Shown: positions 9,107-16,711, counted from the stretch's first letter. The stretch is 33,643 bases of DNA from CAZTGZ01 sp964613385 (GCA_964613385.1 CAZTGZ010000024.1:1-33643), one strand, 5' to 3'. Notes: generated by a model from the letters alone, not told the origin. Numbers and translations are program-made.

Positions 9107-9346
9107 TTAACATACTAAACAGAATTTACAGATGGTGTTTGAAATGACGGGTTTACCCGAAAAACATTGGTTCAATCCTGAGATGCGATCAATTCTTTGA
9201 ATCGAATAATGATTAGGATACACGTTTAATATCCTTTCGGTTTGAACATTTTCATTATTGAAAGGCACTCCTTTGACCTTGGATACTTCGGAATTTTGAA
9301 TTCCGGAAATATTCAATTCAAATGGTGCGGATATAACATTCAACAT
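9107..9346 (-). other. Possible small leader ORF (79 codons), unproven
   Basis: An ATG-initiated frame on the minus strand inside the kdp control region. It would begin about 10-25 bases downstream of the better -24-like element if that element were a promoter. The predicted peptide has no recognisable domain. It ends with several cysteines (KFCLVC) and has no signal peptide. An overlapping plus-strand frame (9242-9451) shows that open frames here can occur by chance in AT-rich DNA. Listed only because of its position. Confidence 0.15.
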
Positions 9347-9463
9347 TGGGTAAAACTTTCAAAACGTTTCTTCCCAATTGCCATACCTAAAAAACCAATT
9401 CTCTATATGTTGCTAAATAACAGGATGTTACATGATAGAGTTGCCGAATGATGTCTCTGCTAC

Positions 9464-9503
9464 CCTATCGTTTTGATAGGATGCACCCTATCATTTTGAA
9501 AGG
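9464..9503. promoter_or_regulatory. Four-half-site cluster, likely enhancer (UAS) for the sigma-54 activator
   Basis: Two tandem near-palindromes lie here: CCTATC-N5-GATAGG (9464-9480) and CCTATC-N5-GAAAGG (9487-9503). Half-sites start at 9464, 9475, 9487 and 9498, giving spacings of 11, 12 and 11 bp, so all face the same side of the helix. The cluster sits 4 bp past the stop of the NtrC-type regulator gene and upstream of the kdp operon that follows on the same strand. This is the arrangement expected for an upstream activator site bound by that regulator. The 6-bp stems are AT-rich and lack a T-run, so a terminator role is less likely. Confidence 0.6.
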
Positions 9504-9507
9504 AAAT

Positions 9508-10851
9508 CTACTCTAAACTGTATTCAGATATTTTTCGATACAAGGTCGTCAACGCGATCCCTAAAAGCTCGGCCGTTTTTGTTTTGTTTCCGTTGGTATA
9601 GTTCAGAACCTTTTGAATATGCAACTTTTCGACACTGGCCAATTCAAAGGCAGACATGAATTTATTCTTGTCTTTCGCATCTGTATGCGTCTGTAAATCC
9701 ATAGGAAGATGCTCAAATTTGAGTTCATCATCACATAAGATTACACTTCTCTCGATCACATTTTTTAATTCTCGTATATTTCCTTTCCAGGGATGCAACA
9801 AGAGTGCTTCATAAAACGCTGCCTCCACCTTGTAGATTCTTTTGTTGGTTTTGATGCCTGAAATCTGGATGAAATGATCGGCAAGAATTTTTATGTCCGA
9901 ATTTCTTTCTCTGAGCGGCGGAAGGTTGATCTGAAATGCAGAAATACGGTAGAACAGATCTTCTCTGAAATTGCCCTTTTCTATCTCTTCTTCTAATTTG
10001 CGGTGGGTAGCGGCAATGATTCTCACATCCACTCTTGTGGGTTTTGTTTCCCCAACCCTGATGAATTCGCCCGTTTCCAATACCCTGAGCAACTTGGCCT
10101 GAAGATCATGCGACATTTCACCAATTTCATCTAAAAATATCGTCCCCTTGTTTGCTTCTTCAAATAAGCCGTGTTGGTCTCTCATGGCTCCGGTAAACGA
10201 TCCGGCTTTGTGACCAAACATTTCACTTTCCAAAAGTTCCGTGCTAAAGGCAGAACAGTTTATGGCCACAAAGTTGTTTTGATTTCTTTTGCTCGCATGA
10301 TGAATGGATTGAGCAAAAATTTCTTTTCCGGTTCCGGTCTCTCCGGTTAATAAGACAGTGGTATCGGTAGTTGCCACCTTTTTTGATAGGTCAATGGCTC
10401 TCAACAGATTTGGTGATTGGCCGATGATTTTGTCGAAAGAATAAGTCTGACCCAGCTGTTTTTCAAGCTTTTGAACCTTTTTTGCCAGTTCCACCTTCTC
10501 CATGGCCCGATACAATAATGGGATGATTTTATTGTTTTCGTCCCCTTTGGTTATATAATCAAAAGCGCCATTTTTAATAGCCTGAACACCGTCGGGTATA
10601 TTGCCAAATGCCGTAATCAGAATAACTTCGATCAGTGGATACTTTTTCTTTATTTCGCCCACAAAATCCACTCCGTTTCCATCTGAAAGTTTTACATCAC
10701 ATAGTATCACATCCACCTCATTCAATTCTAATTTGCGGTGTGCGCCTTTCAGGTCAGAAGCCTGAATGATTTCAAATCCTTCCAGACTCAGAATTCTCGC
10801 CAACAGCAATCTGAGCTTTTCTTCATCGTCAACAATCAGAACATTCTTCAC
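9508..10851 (-). CDS. Sigma-54-dependent response regulator (NtrC type) of the kdp locus
   Basis: A 447-residue enhancer-binding protein. The receiver domain (residues 1-120) has the acidic pair DD (8-9), phospho-acceptor Asp52 and Lys102. The AAA+ domain shows Walker A GETGTGKE (170-177), the sigma-54 contact loop as GSFTGA (217-222; GAFTGA is the commoner form), and Walker B TIFLDEIGE. A Fis-type helix-turn-helix closes the protein (about 410-447). It would bind distant sites as an oligomer and drive RNA polymerase containing sigma-54. It lies immediately upstream of the kdp operon in the same direction and takes the place of the OmpR-type KdpE of other bacteria. The partner kinase is most likely the one at 401-2131. 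Confidence 0.93.
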   Translation of the reverse strand: MKNVLIVDDEEKLRLLLARILSLEGFEIIQASDLKGAHRKLELNEVDVILCDVKLSDGNGVDFVGEIKKKYPLIEVILITAFGNIPDGVQAIKNGAFDYITKGDENNKIIPLLYRAMEKVELAKKVQKLEKQLGQTYSFDKIIGQSPNLLRAIDLSKKVATTDTTVLLTGETGTGKEIFAQSIHHASKRNQNNFVAINCSAFSTELLESEMFGHKAGSFTGAMRDQHGLFEEANKGTIFLDEIGEMSHDLQAKLLRVLETGEFIRVGETKPTRVDVRIIAATHRKLEEEIEKGNFREDLFYRISAFQINLPPLRERNSDIKILADHFIQISGIKTNKRIYKVEAAFYEALLLHPWKGNIRELKNVIERSVILCDDELKFEHLPMDLQTHTDAKDKNKFMSAFELASVEKLHIQKVLNYTNGNKTKTAELLGIALTTLYRKISEYSLE

Positions 10852-10866
10852 GGTTTTCTATATTTA

Positions 10867-10874
10867 CAAAGTTA
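10867..10874 (-). promoter_or_regulatory. Possible -7 promoter element for the sigma-54 regulator gene
   Basis: Read on the minus strand this is TAACTTTG, a full match to the Bacteroidota -7 consensus TAnnTTTG. It would start transcription about 10 bases before the ATG of the response regulator. No -33 TTTG with proper spacing was found, so the call is moderate. It lies in the 32-bp gap shared with the divergent DUF3179 gene. Confidence 0.4.
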
Positions 10875-10883
10875 TTGTAATTG

Positions 10884-12044
10884 ATGTTCAAACGTAATAC
10901 TCTTCAGGCTATGGTTAAATTTATCTATTCCTTATTTGGATTATTCCTGCTGATAGGCCAGAGTTTTGGACAAATTCAAAACCCACGAAACCTGAAATAC
11001 CCCTGGGCTACAGATACCGTTAAACATAAATTAACTATTTCTGACCTGCATATGGCTGCGGAAAAGGACCACCTCAAGCCCCTGAACTATCCGGCATTTA
11101 TCAAAGCAGATCAGAAGGCTTTTGCATATTATCCGCATGAACCTGTCATCTCTGTTGTGATCAATGGTGAAGCCAGGGCTTATCCTCTGAGCGTGCTCAC
11201 TTTGTTCGAACTTTGCAATGACACTGTAGGTGGAGAACCGATTATGGTTACTTTTTGTCCCATGTGCAACGCCGCTATGGTATTTAACCGAAAGGTTGAG
11301 TCTGAAGGTGAAACCCAAATACTTGAATTTGGCATCAGTGGCATTCTCCTGCACAACGACATGATTATGTACGATACCAAAACAGAATCATGGTGGCAGC
11401 AATTGATGGGTGAAGCAATCGCAGGCAAACACACAGGTGCCGAATTGAAAATGATGCGGGCAATGGTGATATCGGTCAAAGACTATTTAGACCGCTATCC
11501 CGATGGCAAAATATTACATCCCGGAATCGTCCCTGCAGAGCTGAGCGATCATCGTCCATTTTACCATTTGGATCACGATCCGCAACATCTGACTTCAGAA
11601 TTCCATATCCCTGAATCTGTGGACCATCGCCTTCCTCCACTTGAAAGAGTGATAGATATTCATACTGATGACCACACCAAAATTTACCCTTACACGGAGA
11701 TATCCAAACAACAGGTGATCAATGAGGAATTCGACGGACTTCCATTCGTGATTTTTTATCATTCGGAGACTGTATCCGTTATGGACGAAGACGATTTGAA
11801 GTCCTCACGTAAAACAGGTTCTGCCACAGCTTTCCGCAGCGATGTAGACGGCAAGAGACTGACCTTTTACAAAGACGGAATGTATTTTCGGGATCAACAG
11901 ACGAAATCTCAATGGGATATCACCGGGTATTGCCGGGAAGGAGCCCTCAAAGGAAAGCAACTGTGGTTATTGCCACACAGCAACCATTTTGCCTTTGCCT
12001 ATCTGGCCTTTTTTCCTGAATCGGAAATTTACCGGGATCCGTGA
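10884..12044 (+). CDS. DUF3179-family exported protein
   Basis: A protein of 386 residues from this ATG. An N-terminal hydrophobic signal peptide (ending near QSFG) predicts export. The body matches DUF3179: NGEARAYPL, NDTVGGEPIMVTFCPMC with a CxxC pair, and downstream segments rich in His and Asp. No biochemical function is established for the family. An in-frame ATG at 10911 gives a tighter signal peptide and is an equally good start; a TTG at 10881 is also open. The gene diverges from the sigma-54 regulator across about 32 bp. Its neighbour downstream on the same strand is the fasciclin lipoprotein, but a hairpin and a separate promoter lie between them. Confidence 0.85.
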   Translation: MFKRNTLQAMVKFIYSLFGLFLLIGQSFGQIQNPRNLKYPWATDTVKHKLTISDLHMAAEKDHLKPLNYPAFIKADQKAFAYYPHEPVISVVINGEARAYPLSVLTLFELCNDTVGGEPIMVTFCPMCNAAMVFNRKVESEGETQILEFGISGILLHNDMIMYDTKTESWWQQLMGEAIAGKHTGAELKMMRAMVISVKDYLDRYPDGKILHPGIVPAELSDHRPFYHLDHDPQHLTSEFHIPESVDHRLPPLERVIDIHTDDHTKIYPYTEISKQQVINEEFDGLPFVIFYHSETVSVMDEDDLKSSRKTGSATAFRSDVDGKRLTFYKDGMYFRDQQTKSQWDITGYCREGALKGKQLWLLPHSNHFAFAYLAFFPESEIYRDP

Positions 12045-12180
12045 AAATCAACCTATGCGTTGCTATGAATGGCAATCATTTTTAGAAATCCCGATTGCGG
12101 AACTTCAGCCTTTCATGACCAATACAAATTGACTTGACATTATCCATTTGCCTGGCAAAAATTAATTTGAATGTATGTCA

Positions 12181-12204
12181 GATAGTAGAACTATCAGTTT
12201 TTTT
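12181..12204 (+). terminator. Weak hairpin with T-run after the DUF3179 gene
   Basis: GATAGT (12181-12186) can pair with ACTATC (12190-12195) across a 3-nt loop, followed after two bases by seven T. The stem is short and AT-rich, so termination would be inefficient. The T-run directly precedes the regulator box of the next gene. Confidence 0.35.
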
Positions 12205-12250
12205 ATATGCGTCAAATCATAAATAAAGGCTCTTATTCAAATGAGTTTTG
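12205..12250 (+). promoter_or_regulatory. Crp/Fnr-type box plus -7 element before the fasciclin gene
   Basis: The 18-bp ATATGCGTCAAATCATAA (12205-12222) matches the palindrome before crp/nosZ at 14 of 18 positions, with a well-kept right arm and a decayed left arm. GAGTTTTG (12243-12250) fits TAnnTTTG at 5 of its 6 fixed bases. Its centre is 33 bp from the box centre, the same geometry as at the other boxes in this window. Transcription would start near 12255, about 32 bases before the ATG. Confidence 0.6.
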
Positions 12251-12286
12251 TACTGATTGTAGTGCAATTCAAATAATGAATAATAT

Positions 12287-12853
12287 ATGAAAACTGTAAG
12301 TAAGTCTGCGCTTTACCTGAGTCTCATCACAGGACTGTTTTATGCATGTAAACAAGGAGAAGGAAATGCACCGTCAAACACTCAAACAACCGAGGAAACC
12401 GGGTTAGCCGGACAATCCGGAGTAGCCGATGATGAATCTCAGAAAAACATCGTTCAGGTGGCGGCGGGTAGTGCCGACCACAGCACATTGGTTGCGGCTG
12501 TAAAAGCAGCAGAGTATGTTGATGTGCTTGTAAATGCAGGTCCATTTACCGTGTTTGCACCGGTTAACGCCGCATTCGAAAAGTTGCCGAAGGGTACAGT
12601 GGAAAACCTGCTGAAACCTGAAAATAAAGATGCATTGAGAAATATTCTTGAATATCACGTTTCCATTGGGGTATTTAAAACCGATATGTACCAGGATGGA
12701 CAAGTAATAGGCCAGGCGAACGGAGACAATATTACCATGACCCAAAAAGACGGCAAATGGTATGTGAACGGCGCTGCGATTGTGGCTTCAGTGGAAGCAT
12801 CAAATGGCCTTGTTCATGTTGTTGATGGAGTACTTTTACCTCCTGAAAAATAA
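12287..12853 (+). CDS. Fasciclin (FAS1) domain lipoprotein
   Basis: A 188-residue exported protein. The signal peptide ends in a lipobox with Cys21 (LFYAC), so the mature form should be lipid-anchored. After a low-complexity linker rich in Gly, Asn, Thr and Glu, a single FAS1 domain (about 55-188) shows the signatures GPFTVFAPVNAAF, an ILEYHV stretch and a closing VHVVDGVLLPP. FAS1 domains mediate binding or adhesion; the partner here is unknown. The gene converges with the end of the nos cluster and carries a copy of the box found at the nosZ promoter, so it may be expressed together with N2O respiration. That link is an inference. Confidence 0.9.
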   Translation: MKTVSKSALYLSLITGLFYACKQGEGNAPSNTQTTEETGLAGQSGVADDESQKNIVQVAAGSADHSTLVAAVKAAEYVDVLVNAGPFTVFAPVNAAFEKLPKGTVENLLKPENKDALRNILEYHVSIGVFKTDMYQDGQVIGQANGDNITMTQKDGKWYVNGAAIVASVEASNGLVHVVDGVLLPPEK

Positions 12854-12882
12854 AGTAAATAGGTTAATGTTGGGATAATTGG

Positions 12883-12913
12883 AAAGGCTGCCCTCGGGTG
12901 GCCTTTTTCTTTT
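12883..12913 (+). terminator. Rho-independent terminator of the fasciclin gene
   Basis: AAAGGCTGCC (12883-12892) pairs with GGTGGCCTTT (12897-12906) around a CTCG loop, with two G-T wobble pairs in the middle. The right arm runs into a T-rich tract broken by one C. It lies 30 bp after the stop and between convergent genes. On the minus strand it has only a short T-run, so it works mainly for the plus strand. Confidence 0.85.
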
Positions 12914-12967
12914 GTACATAAATATGGGATAGATCTATACGAATAGACAACTCCGTTGGAATATTAT

Positions 12968-13735
12968 TTAAAGATCCTTGGTTCTGAATTTTCTGAATGA
13001 AACATATGATGGAATAATAATCCATATACAAAGAACAGAAAGGGTAATGACAAATCCCCAGGATTCTTTAAAAAAGCTGCTGAATACAGCGCCGGTATAT
13101 CCCATTAATGCCGAAATATCCAATTCAAGAAGTACCAGTATTCTGGCAATATCCACCGGATTTAAAGCTGCCATGCACAACATAGGAATTTCCAAAGGGT
13201 AATCGGAAAACTGAAAAAGGATGAACAAAACCAATCCATCATACAACAAAGTAAACACGAACCACATCAGAATTCCGATGCCAATACCTTTTGCTTTATC
13301 ACGCGTTATCACAACAGCGAGCATGGCCAGTGAGACAAAAATCATACTCAGAAAAACACCCGACATCAGCATCATCCAGGCTGCACGACTGCCGTCAAGA
13401 ATAATTAACGGAAGCCCGGCACCCAAAATGAATGAAACACTTAATGAACCCATTAATCCGAACATCAGACTTCTCCATATTACGCCCCGCTTAATCGGTT
13501 GCGTGACCATCATCTCAATAAATTCAGATGCATTGTAAAGATAAATGGTAGAAAAAATCAAGCTGACCATAGGCACCAAAATCAAAACCAGATTCAGCAA
13601 CACAATAATGCCTTTGGTAGAAGAATTGTCTAAACTAAAAGCGCTGAAAGACATGATGAGCAACAGTATCGTATAGCCGATCACGATCTTGTTTCTGATG
13701 ATATCGATAAAAATATGTTTGGTTATCTTTCCCAT
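12968..13735 (-). CDS. nosY: NosY, ABC transporter permease for NosZ maturation
   Basis: A 255-residue polytopic membrane protein with about six hydrophobic helices (first near residues 13-34, last near 228-245). It matches the permease partner of NosF. Its ATG directly follows the nosF stop (TAAATG), and the gene closes the nos cluster. In well-studied denitrifiers NosF, NosY and NosD form a complex needed to build the copper centre of nitrous oxide reductase. The assignment rests on topology and gene order, since permeases of this class have few diagnostic motifs. Confidence 0.88.
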   Translation of the reverse strand: MGKITKHIFIDIIRNKIVIGYTILLLIMSFSAFSLDNSSTKGIIVLLNLVLILVPMVSLIFSTIYLYNASEFIEMMVTQPIKRGVIWRSLMFGLMGSLSVSFILGAGLPLIILDGSRAAWMMLMSGVFLSMIFVSLAMLAVVITRDKAKGIGIGILMWFVFTLLYDGLVLFILFQFSDYPLEIPMLCMAALNPVDIARILVLLELDISALMGYTGAVFSSFFKESWGFVITLSVLCIWIIIPSYVSFRKFRTKDL

Positions 13736-14443
13736 TTATTGCTCTTTTTTCATGATTTCTGCAATGATCTTACTCAAATTATTTTCTCCCGTGTCGCTTT
13801 TTAATTGCTCTATCGCCTGGAAAAACCGTACTCTTCCATCCTGCAGATAGAGTACATGTGTAATCAAATCATCCAGATCACTGAGGATATGAGAGGTAAT
13901 AATGGTGAGTTTTCCTTTGTTTCTTTCTTCAATGATTTTGGATTTAAGTATTTCTGATGAAAGTGGATCCAATCCCGCAGTGGGTTCATCGAGAATCAAT
14001 ACTTCCGGATTGAATAAAAATGCCAGACTGGCGCCCACCTTTTGCCGGGTTCCGCCGGAGAGGGTGCGCATTCTCTTGTTCATGACCGATAATAGCCCCA
14101 ATGACTCCATTAACTGAGTGTCTGCAAGTTCGGTTTCCCCTCTGATATCCAACATCATTCGAAACACCTGATCTATGGTCATGTTATCCGGAAATCTGCC
14201 TATTTGGGGCATATACCCTATATGACTTCTGTATTGAACATCTTTGCCGATTTCCTTATCCTTAAACAATATTCTTCCATTGTCCGGAATCACCATTCCG
14301 AGCATGCATTTAATCAATGTGGTTTTACCCGATCCATTCGGACCGATTAACGCAATGGTTTGCCCTTTTGAAAAAGTGGCCTCTATGTCCTGAAGTGCCT
14401 GAAATCCTGAAAATCTTTTGTTTACTTTTTCAATGCTAATCAT
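13736..14443 (-). CDS. nosF: NosF, ABC transporter ATPase for NosZ maturation
   Basis: A 235-residue ATP-binding subunit. Walker A GPNGSGKTT is at residues 34-42, the signature LSGGTRQ at 128-134, and Walker B VLILDEP at 148-154, followed by the D-loop. It overlaps nosD by 4 bp (ATGA) and abuts nosY, showing a coupled nosDFY unit. It should hydrolyse ATP at the cytoplasmic face to drive NosY/NosD during copper-site assembly of NosZ. Confidence 0.95.
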   Translation of the reverse strand: MISIEKVNKRFSGFQALQDIEATFSKGQTIALIGPNGSGKTTLIKCMLGMVIPDNGRILFKDKEIGKDVQYRSHIGYMPQIGRFPDNMTIDQVFRMMLDIRGETELADTQLMESLGLLSVMNKRMRTLSGGTRQKVGASLAFLFNPEVLILDEPTAGLDPLSSEILKSKIIEERNKGKLTIITSHILSDLDDLITHVLYLQDGRVRFFQAIEQLKSDTGENNLSKIIAEIMKKEQ

Positions 14444-15684
14444 AGGCGATAGGGTTTCATCCTGGGTTTGTTATCCTTCAGTGACACCGGTGTGAGTCCG
14501 GGTATTACTTTCTCCGTTTGGTCGATGAGTTGAACCAATAAACTGCGGTATAACATTAAACTCGCCGGGTTCGATTCAATAATGACTGAATACATGCTTA
14601 CCGGATGGAACGCAACATCGCCAATGCCATCATGATTCAGGTCATATCCGCTGTAGTGATCCCAATAATTATATTCGAATTTGCTTAGGACCAAGTCCCC
14701 ATTCGTCCCGATATCAAAGGAATTCCCTTCAAAATTATTTCCTGTTACCCGGTTTTCGTCACAACTGGCCTGAATCTGCATGGCCCATCCGTTAGAAAGG
14801 AATCGGTTGGAACTGATTTTAATCCTGTTAGAGCCCTCCATGAAAATGGCACAAGTGTTTCTTTGAAATTCATTGAATTCAATTCTGCTATCCGTAATAT
14901 CCTTTAATAGAATGCCATACGCCGCATTTCCCCAATTTTCGATGAATCTGTTCCTGAACATGCTCACGTTTTTGGAATACATCACCGCAACCCCGGCACC
15001 ATTATTTTTAAATGTGTTTTGGATATACTGGTCCTGATGGGAAAACATGAAATGTAAACCATATCGCACATTATTTTCGCTATGATTTCTTTCAATGGTA
15101 GAATAGCGAACAAATTCGAAGTAGATACCATCGCGATGCCCGGAAATGCGATTATCAATTATCCTCAAACTATCACTTTTCCAGCAATGAATGCCATTTG
15201 CGCTCAGTAATTCTCTTGTAGCATCGGAATAAACTTTATTCCCCTGGATTACCGTGAGATTCGAGTTTTGATTGTAAATGGCGAACAGATTGTTTTGAAA
15301 ATGGTTGAACAGGACCCTTACATTTCTTGTATTTAATATCCTTACCGCCGCGATGTCGTTGTAACCGGAATAGCCTGAATTTCTTACAAGAAAACCTTTG
15401 AAAACAATTCCTGAAGCACTGAGCGTCAATATATTGCCTTTCTTTTGACCGTCAATTACAGGGTAATTTATACCCATAATTGAGAGCTTTTTGTCGATAA
15501 CAAATTCATGTACATAATATCTGCCCGGGTGCACCAAAATAGTATCCCCTGATTTGGCTGATTTTATGGCTGATTGAAATGGGTTCGTACCCGTATTCGG
15601 AAAGACCTTATGTGTTTTAGCCTGTAGCTCGAAAGAAAGACATAATCCAAATAATCCAAGAAAGAAGCCAAGCCTAAAGATCAT
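14440..15684 (-). CDS. nosD: NosD, periplasmic parallel beta-helix protein for NosZ copper-site assembly
   Basis: A 414-residue exported protein with a signal peptide (cleavage likely after FELQA near residue 23). Repeated beta-helix turns of the NosD/CASH type follow, seen as recurrent N-x-F/N-x-I segments such as NRFIENWGNAAYG and NRFLSNGWAM. NosD acts with the NosFY transporter in supplying or building the CuZ cluster of NosZ. It overlaps nosL upstream and nosF downstream by 4 bp each. Length is normal for the family. Confidence 0.95.
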   Translation of the reverse strand: MIFRLGFFLGLFGLCLSFELQAKTHKVFPNTGTNPFQSAIKSAKSGDTILVHPGRYYVHEFVIDKKLSIMGINYPVIDGQKKGNILTLSASGIVFKGFLVRNSGYSGYNDIAAVRILNTRNVRVLFNHFQNNLFAIYNQNSNLTVIQGNKVYSDATRELLSANGIHCWKSDSLRIIDNRISGHRDGIYFEFVRYSTIERNHSENNVRYGLHFMFSHQDQYIQNTFKNNGAGVAVMYSKNVSMFRNRFIENWGNAAYGILLKDITDSRIEFNEFQRNTCAIFMEGSNRIKISSNRFLSNGWAMQIQASCDENRVTGNNFEGNSFDIGTNGDLVLSKFEYNYWDHYSGYDLNHDGIGDVAFHPVSMYSVIIESNPASLMLYRSLLVQLIDQTEKVIPGLTPVSLKDNKPRMKPYRL

Positions 15685-16103
15685 TTTTTAATGAGATCAT
15701 TCCATAATACAATACTTCCCTTCATCTCCTCAACTAATGCTGTATTCTCAGCACTATTTAACAAAGCCGCCATTGAGGAAGCCATGGGAGACTGGAGATT
15801 TTCACTTTTAAATAAAATGGCTTGCTCCAATCCAATGATCACGCCCGGCTGCTGATAGTTCACGACAAACTTCCGAAAGTTCTGAGGATTTGCCTTTAAA
15901 TAGGTGACCATACAGGCAAGGTCGTCAAAAATTAATACTTTCCCCTTCTCAGATACCAACTCTGCCCCGAAACGCTTATCGGTTAAGGTCATTTTGCAAT
16001 GGGTACATACATCGCTGCCCCATTTAATATCTCTTTCGCCCATTGAACAAGAAGTACAAAAGCCAAGCACAACCGAAAGACAGAAAAACGCAATAAATCT
16101 CAT
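15681..16103 (-). CDS. nosL: NosL, copper chaperone lipoprotein
   Basis: A 140-residue lipoprotein from the ATG at 16101-16103. That start gives a clean signal peptide and a 4-bp overlap (ATGA) with the preceding gene; a longer frame to 16166 would put a polar tail in front of the signal. The lipid-bearing residue is probably Cys19, with Cys16 as a second candidate. The mature part shows the NosL motif CTHCKM (Cys33, Cys36, Met38), used in the family for Cu(I) binding. NosL delivers copper for NosZ maturation at the outer face of a membrane. Confidence 0.93.
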   Translation of the reverse strand: MRFIAFFCLSVVLGFCTSCSMGERDIKWGSDVCTHCKMTLTDKRFGAELVSEKGKVLIFDDLACMVTYLKANPQNFRKFVVNYQQPGVIIGLEQAILFKSENLQSPMASSMAALLNSAENTALVEEMKGSIVLWNDLIKK

Positions 16104-16656
16104 TTCTTCCTGATACTCATTATCACAGCCGTTAATATCAACATACCGCTTCCCAACATAATCCAACCGCCCGTGTCAGGGATGGAATATGCTCCAAAAT
16201 TTAACAGTTGTTTAAAACCAATTAACGGAGGCTGATAACTCATTCCGGGCACTTGAATTGGTGCAGTGGGATCGAGANNNNNNNNNNNNNNNNNNNGTCT
16301 ACCATGGCCAGAACAGCAAATGTGAGAAACAATCCAAACCATATATAAAGAAGTATTTTTCGATTAAAAAAAGCGAATAGTAAACCCAACATTCCGAATC
16401 CCCCCAATATCCACGGAAGCACTTGAAATTCGACAAACTCTTCTTCATGCAGGGTTCCCATACCGATGTAATGATTTAATCCATTTACTACCTCTACATC
16501 ACCTCCAAGCTTATCCGTATGTATGGTCAGAACTAAACCCTCAGGATACTGCGGAGCGTCCAACTCAATTCTCCAAATTGGCAAATAAATTACCGCGAAC
16601 AACATTACCGATCCTAAAGCCAATAATAATCTGGATGAAAATTTCATCTTGTGCAT
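16100..16656 (-). CDS. Nos-cluster membrane protein of unknown function, interrupted by an assembly gap
   Basis: The 5' part (16656 down to about 16297) and the 3' part (16277 down to 16100) lie in different frames on either side of 19 N and clearly belong to one gene. The first part has an N-terminal helix (about 8-26), a domain with GGDVEVVNGLNHYIG, and two further helices. The second part continues LDPTAPIQVPGMSYQPP and ends in a membrane helix and RKK. Together this is about 185-190 residues with about four helices. Proteins of this type accompany nosZ in Bacteroidota; a relation to NosB of other clade II clusters is possible but unproven. It overlaps nosL by 4 bp. To join the frames the true gap must be 2 modulo 3 bases long, so 19 is not the real length. 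Confidence 0.85.
16278..16296. other. Assembly gap (19 N)
   Basis: A run of 19 undetermined bases inside the small membrane protein gene between nosZ and nosL. Frame analysis shows that the real number of bases cannot be 19. Confidence 0.99.
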
Positions 16657-16671
16657 AGTTTATAAATAAGT

Positions 16672-16711
16672 AGGAGTTCAGACTATCAGGGAATAGACCA
16701 TCTGAACTCCT
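16672..16711 (-). promoter_or_regulatory. Intercistronic hairpin after nosZ
   Basis: AGGAGTTCAGA (16672-16682) is a perfect 11-bp complement of TCTGAACTCCT (16701-16711) around an 18-nt loop. It lies between the nosZ stop (16730) and the next gene start (16656). On the minus strand no T-run follows, so it is not a standard terminator. It is better placed to protect the 3' end of a processed nosZ transcript or to dampen expression of the assembly genes. Confidence 0.65.

Larger units (their letters stand above)
9037..9507. other. kdp operon control region (471 bp)
   Basis: This long gap separates the sigma-54 activator gene from the first kdp-operon gene. At its upstream end lies a cluster of four half-sites (listed separately). 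I searched the minus strand for a -24/-12 promoter and found no clean match. The two best candidates are TGGCAATTGGGAAGA (9383 to 9369; good -24, poor -12) and a GG-N10-GC arrangement from 9278 to 9265 (weak flanks). A minus-strand frame of 79 codons (9107-9346) overlaps an opposite-strand frame. Neither looks clearly coding. Confidence 0.6.

Noticed and set aside
9369..9383. TGGCAATTGGGAAGA on the minus strand as the kdp sigma-54 promoter
   Set aside because: The -24 half is good but the -12 half lacks the conserved GC; kept only as a weak candidate.
9242..9451. Plus-strand open frame in the kdp control region
   Set aside because: It has no recognisable protein features, lies antisense to the operon leader and overlaps another weak frame.
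9464..9503. The CCTATC/GATAGG repeats as a rho-independent terminator of the regulator gene
   Set aside because: The stems are short and AT-rich and no T-run follows on the minus strand; phased half-sites fit protein binding better.
15681..16166. Longer nosL starting at 16166
   Set aside because: The extra N-terminal residues are polar, would bury the lipoprotein signal and extend deep into the upstream gene; the ATG at 16103 gives a normal signal peptide and a 4-bp overlap.
16100..16342. Two separate small genes (16100-16342 and 16240-16656) on either side of the N run
   Set aside because: They overlap across the gap, the sequence past the N run in each is out of frame, and together they read as one membrane protein.
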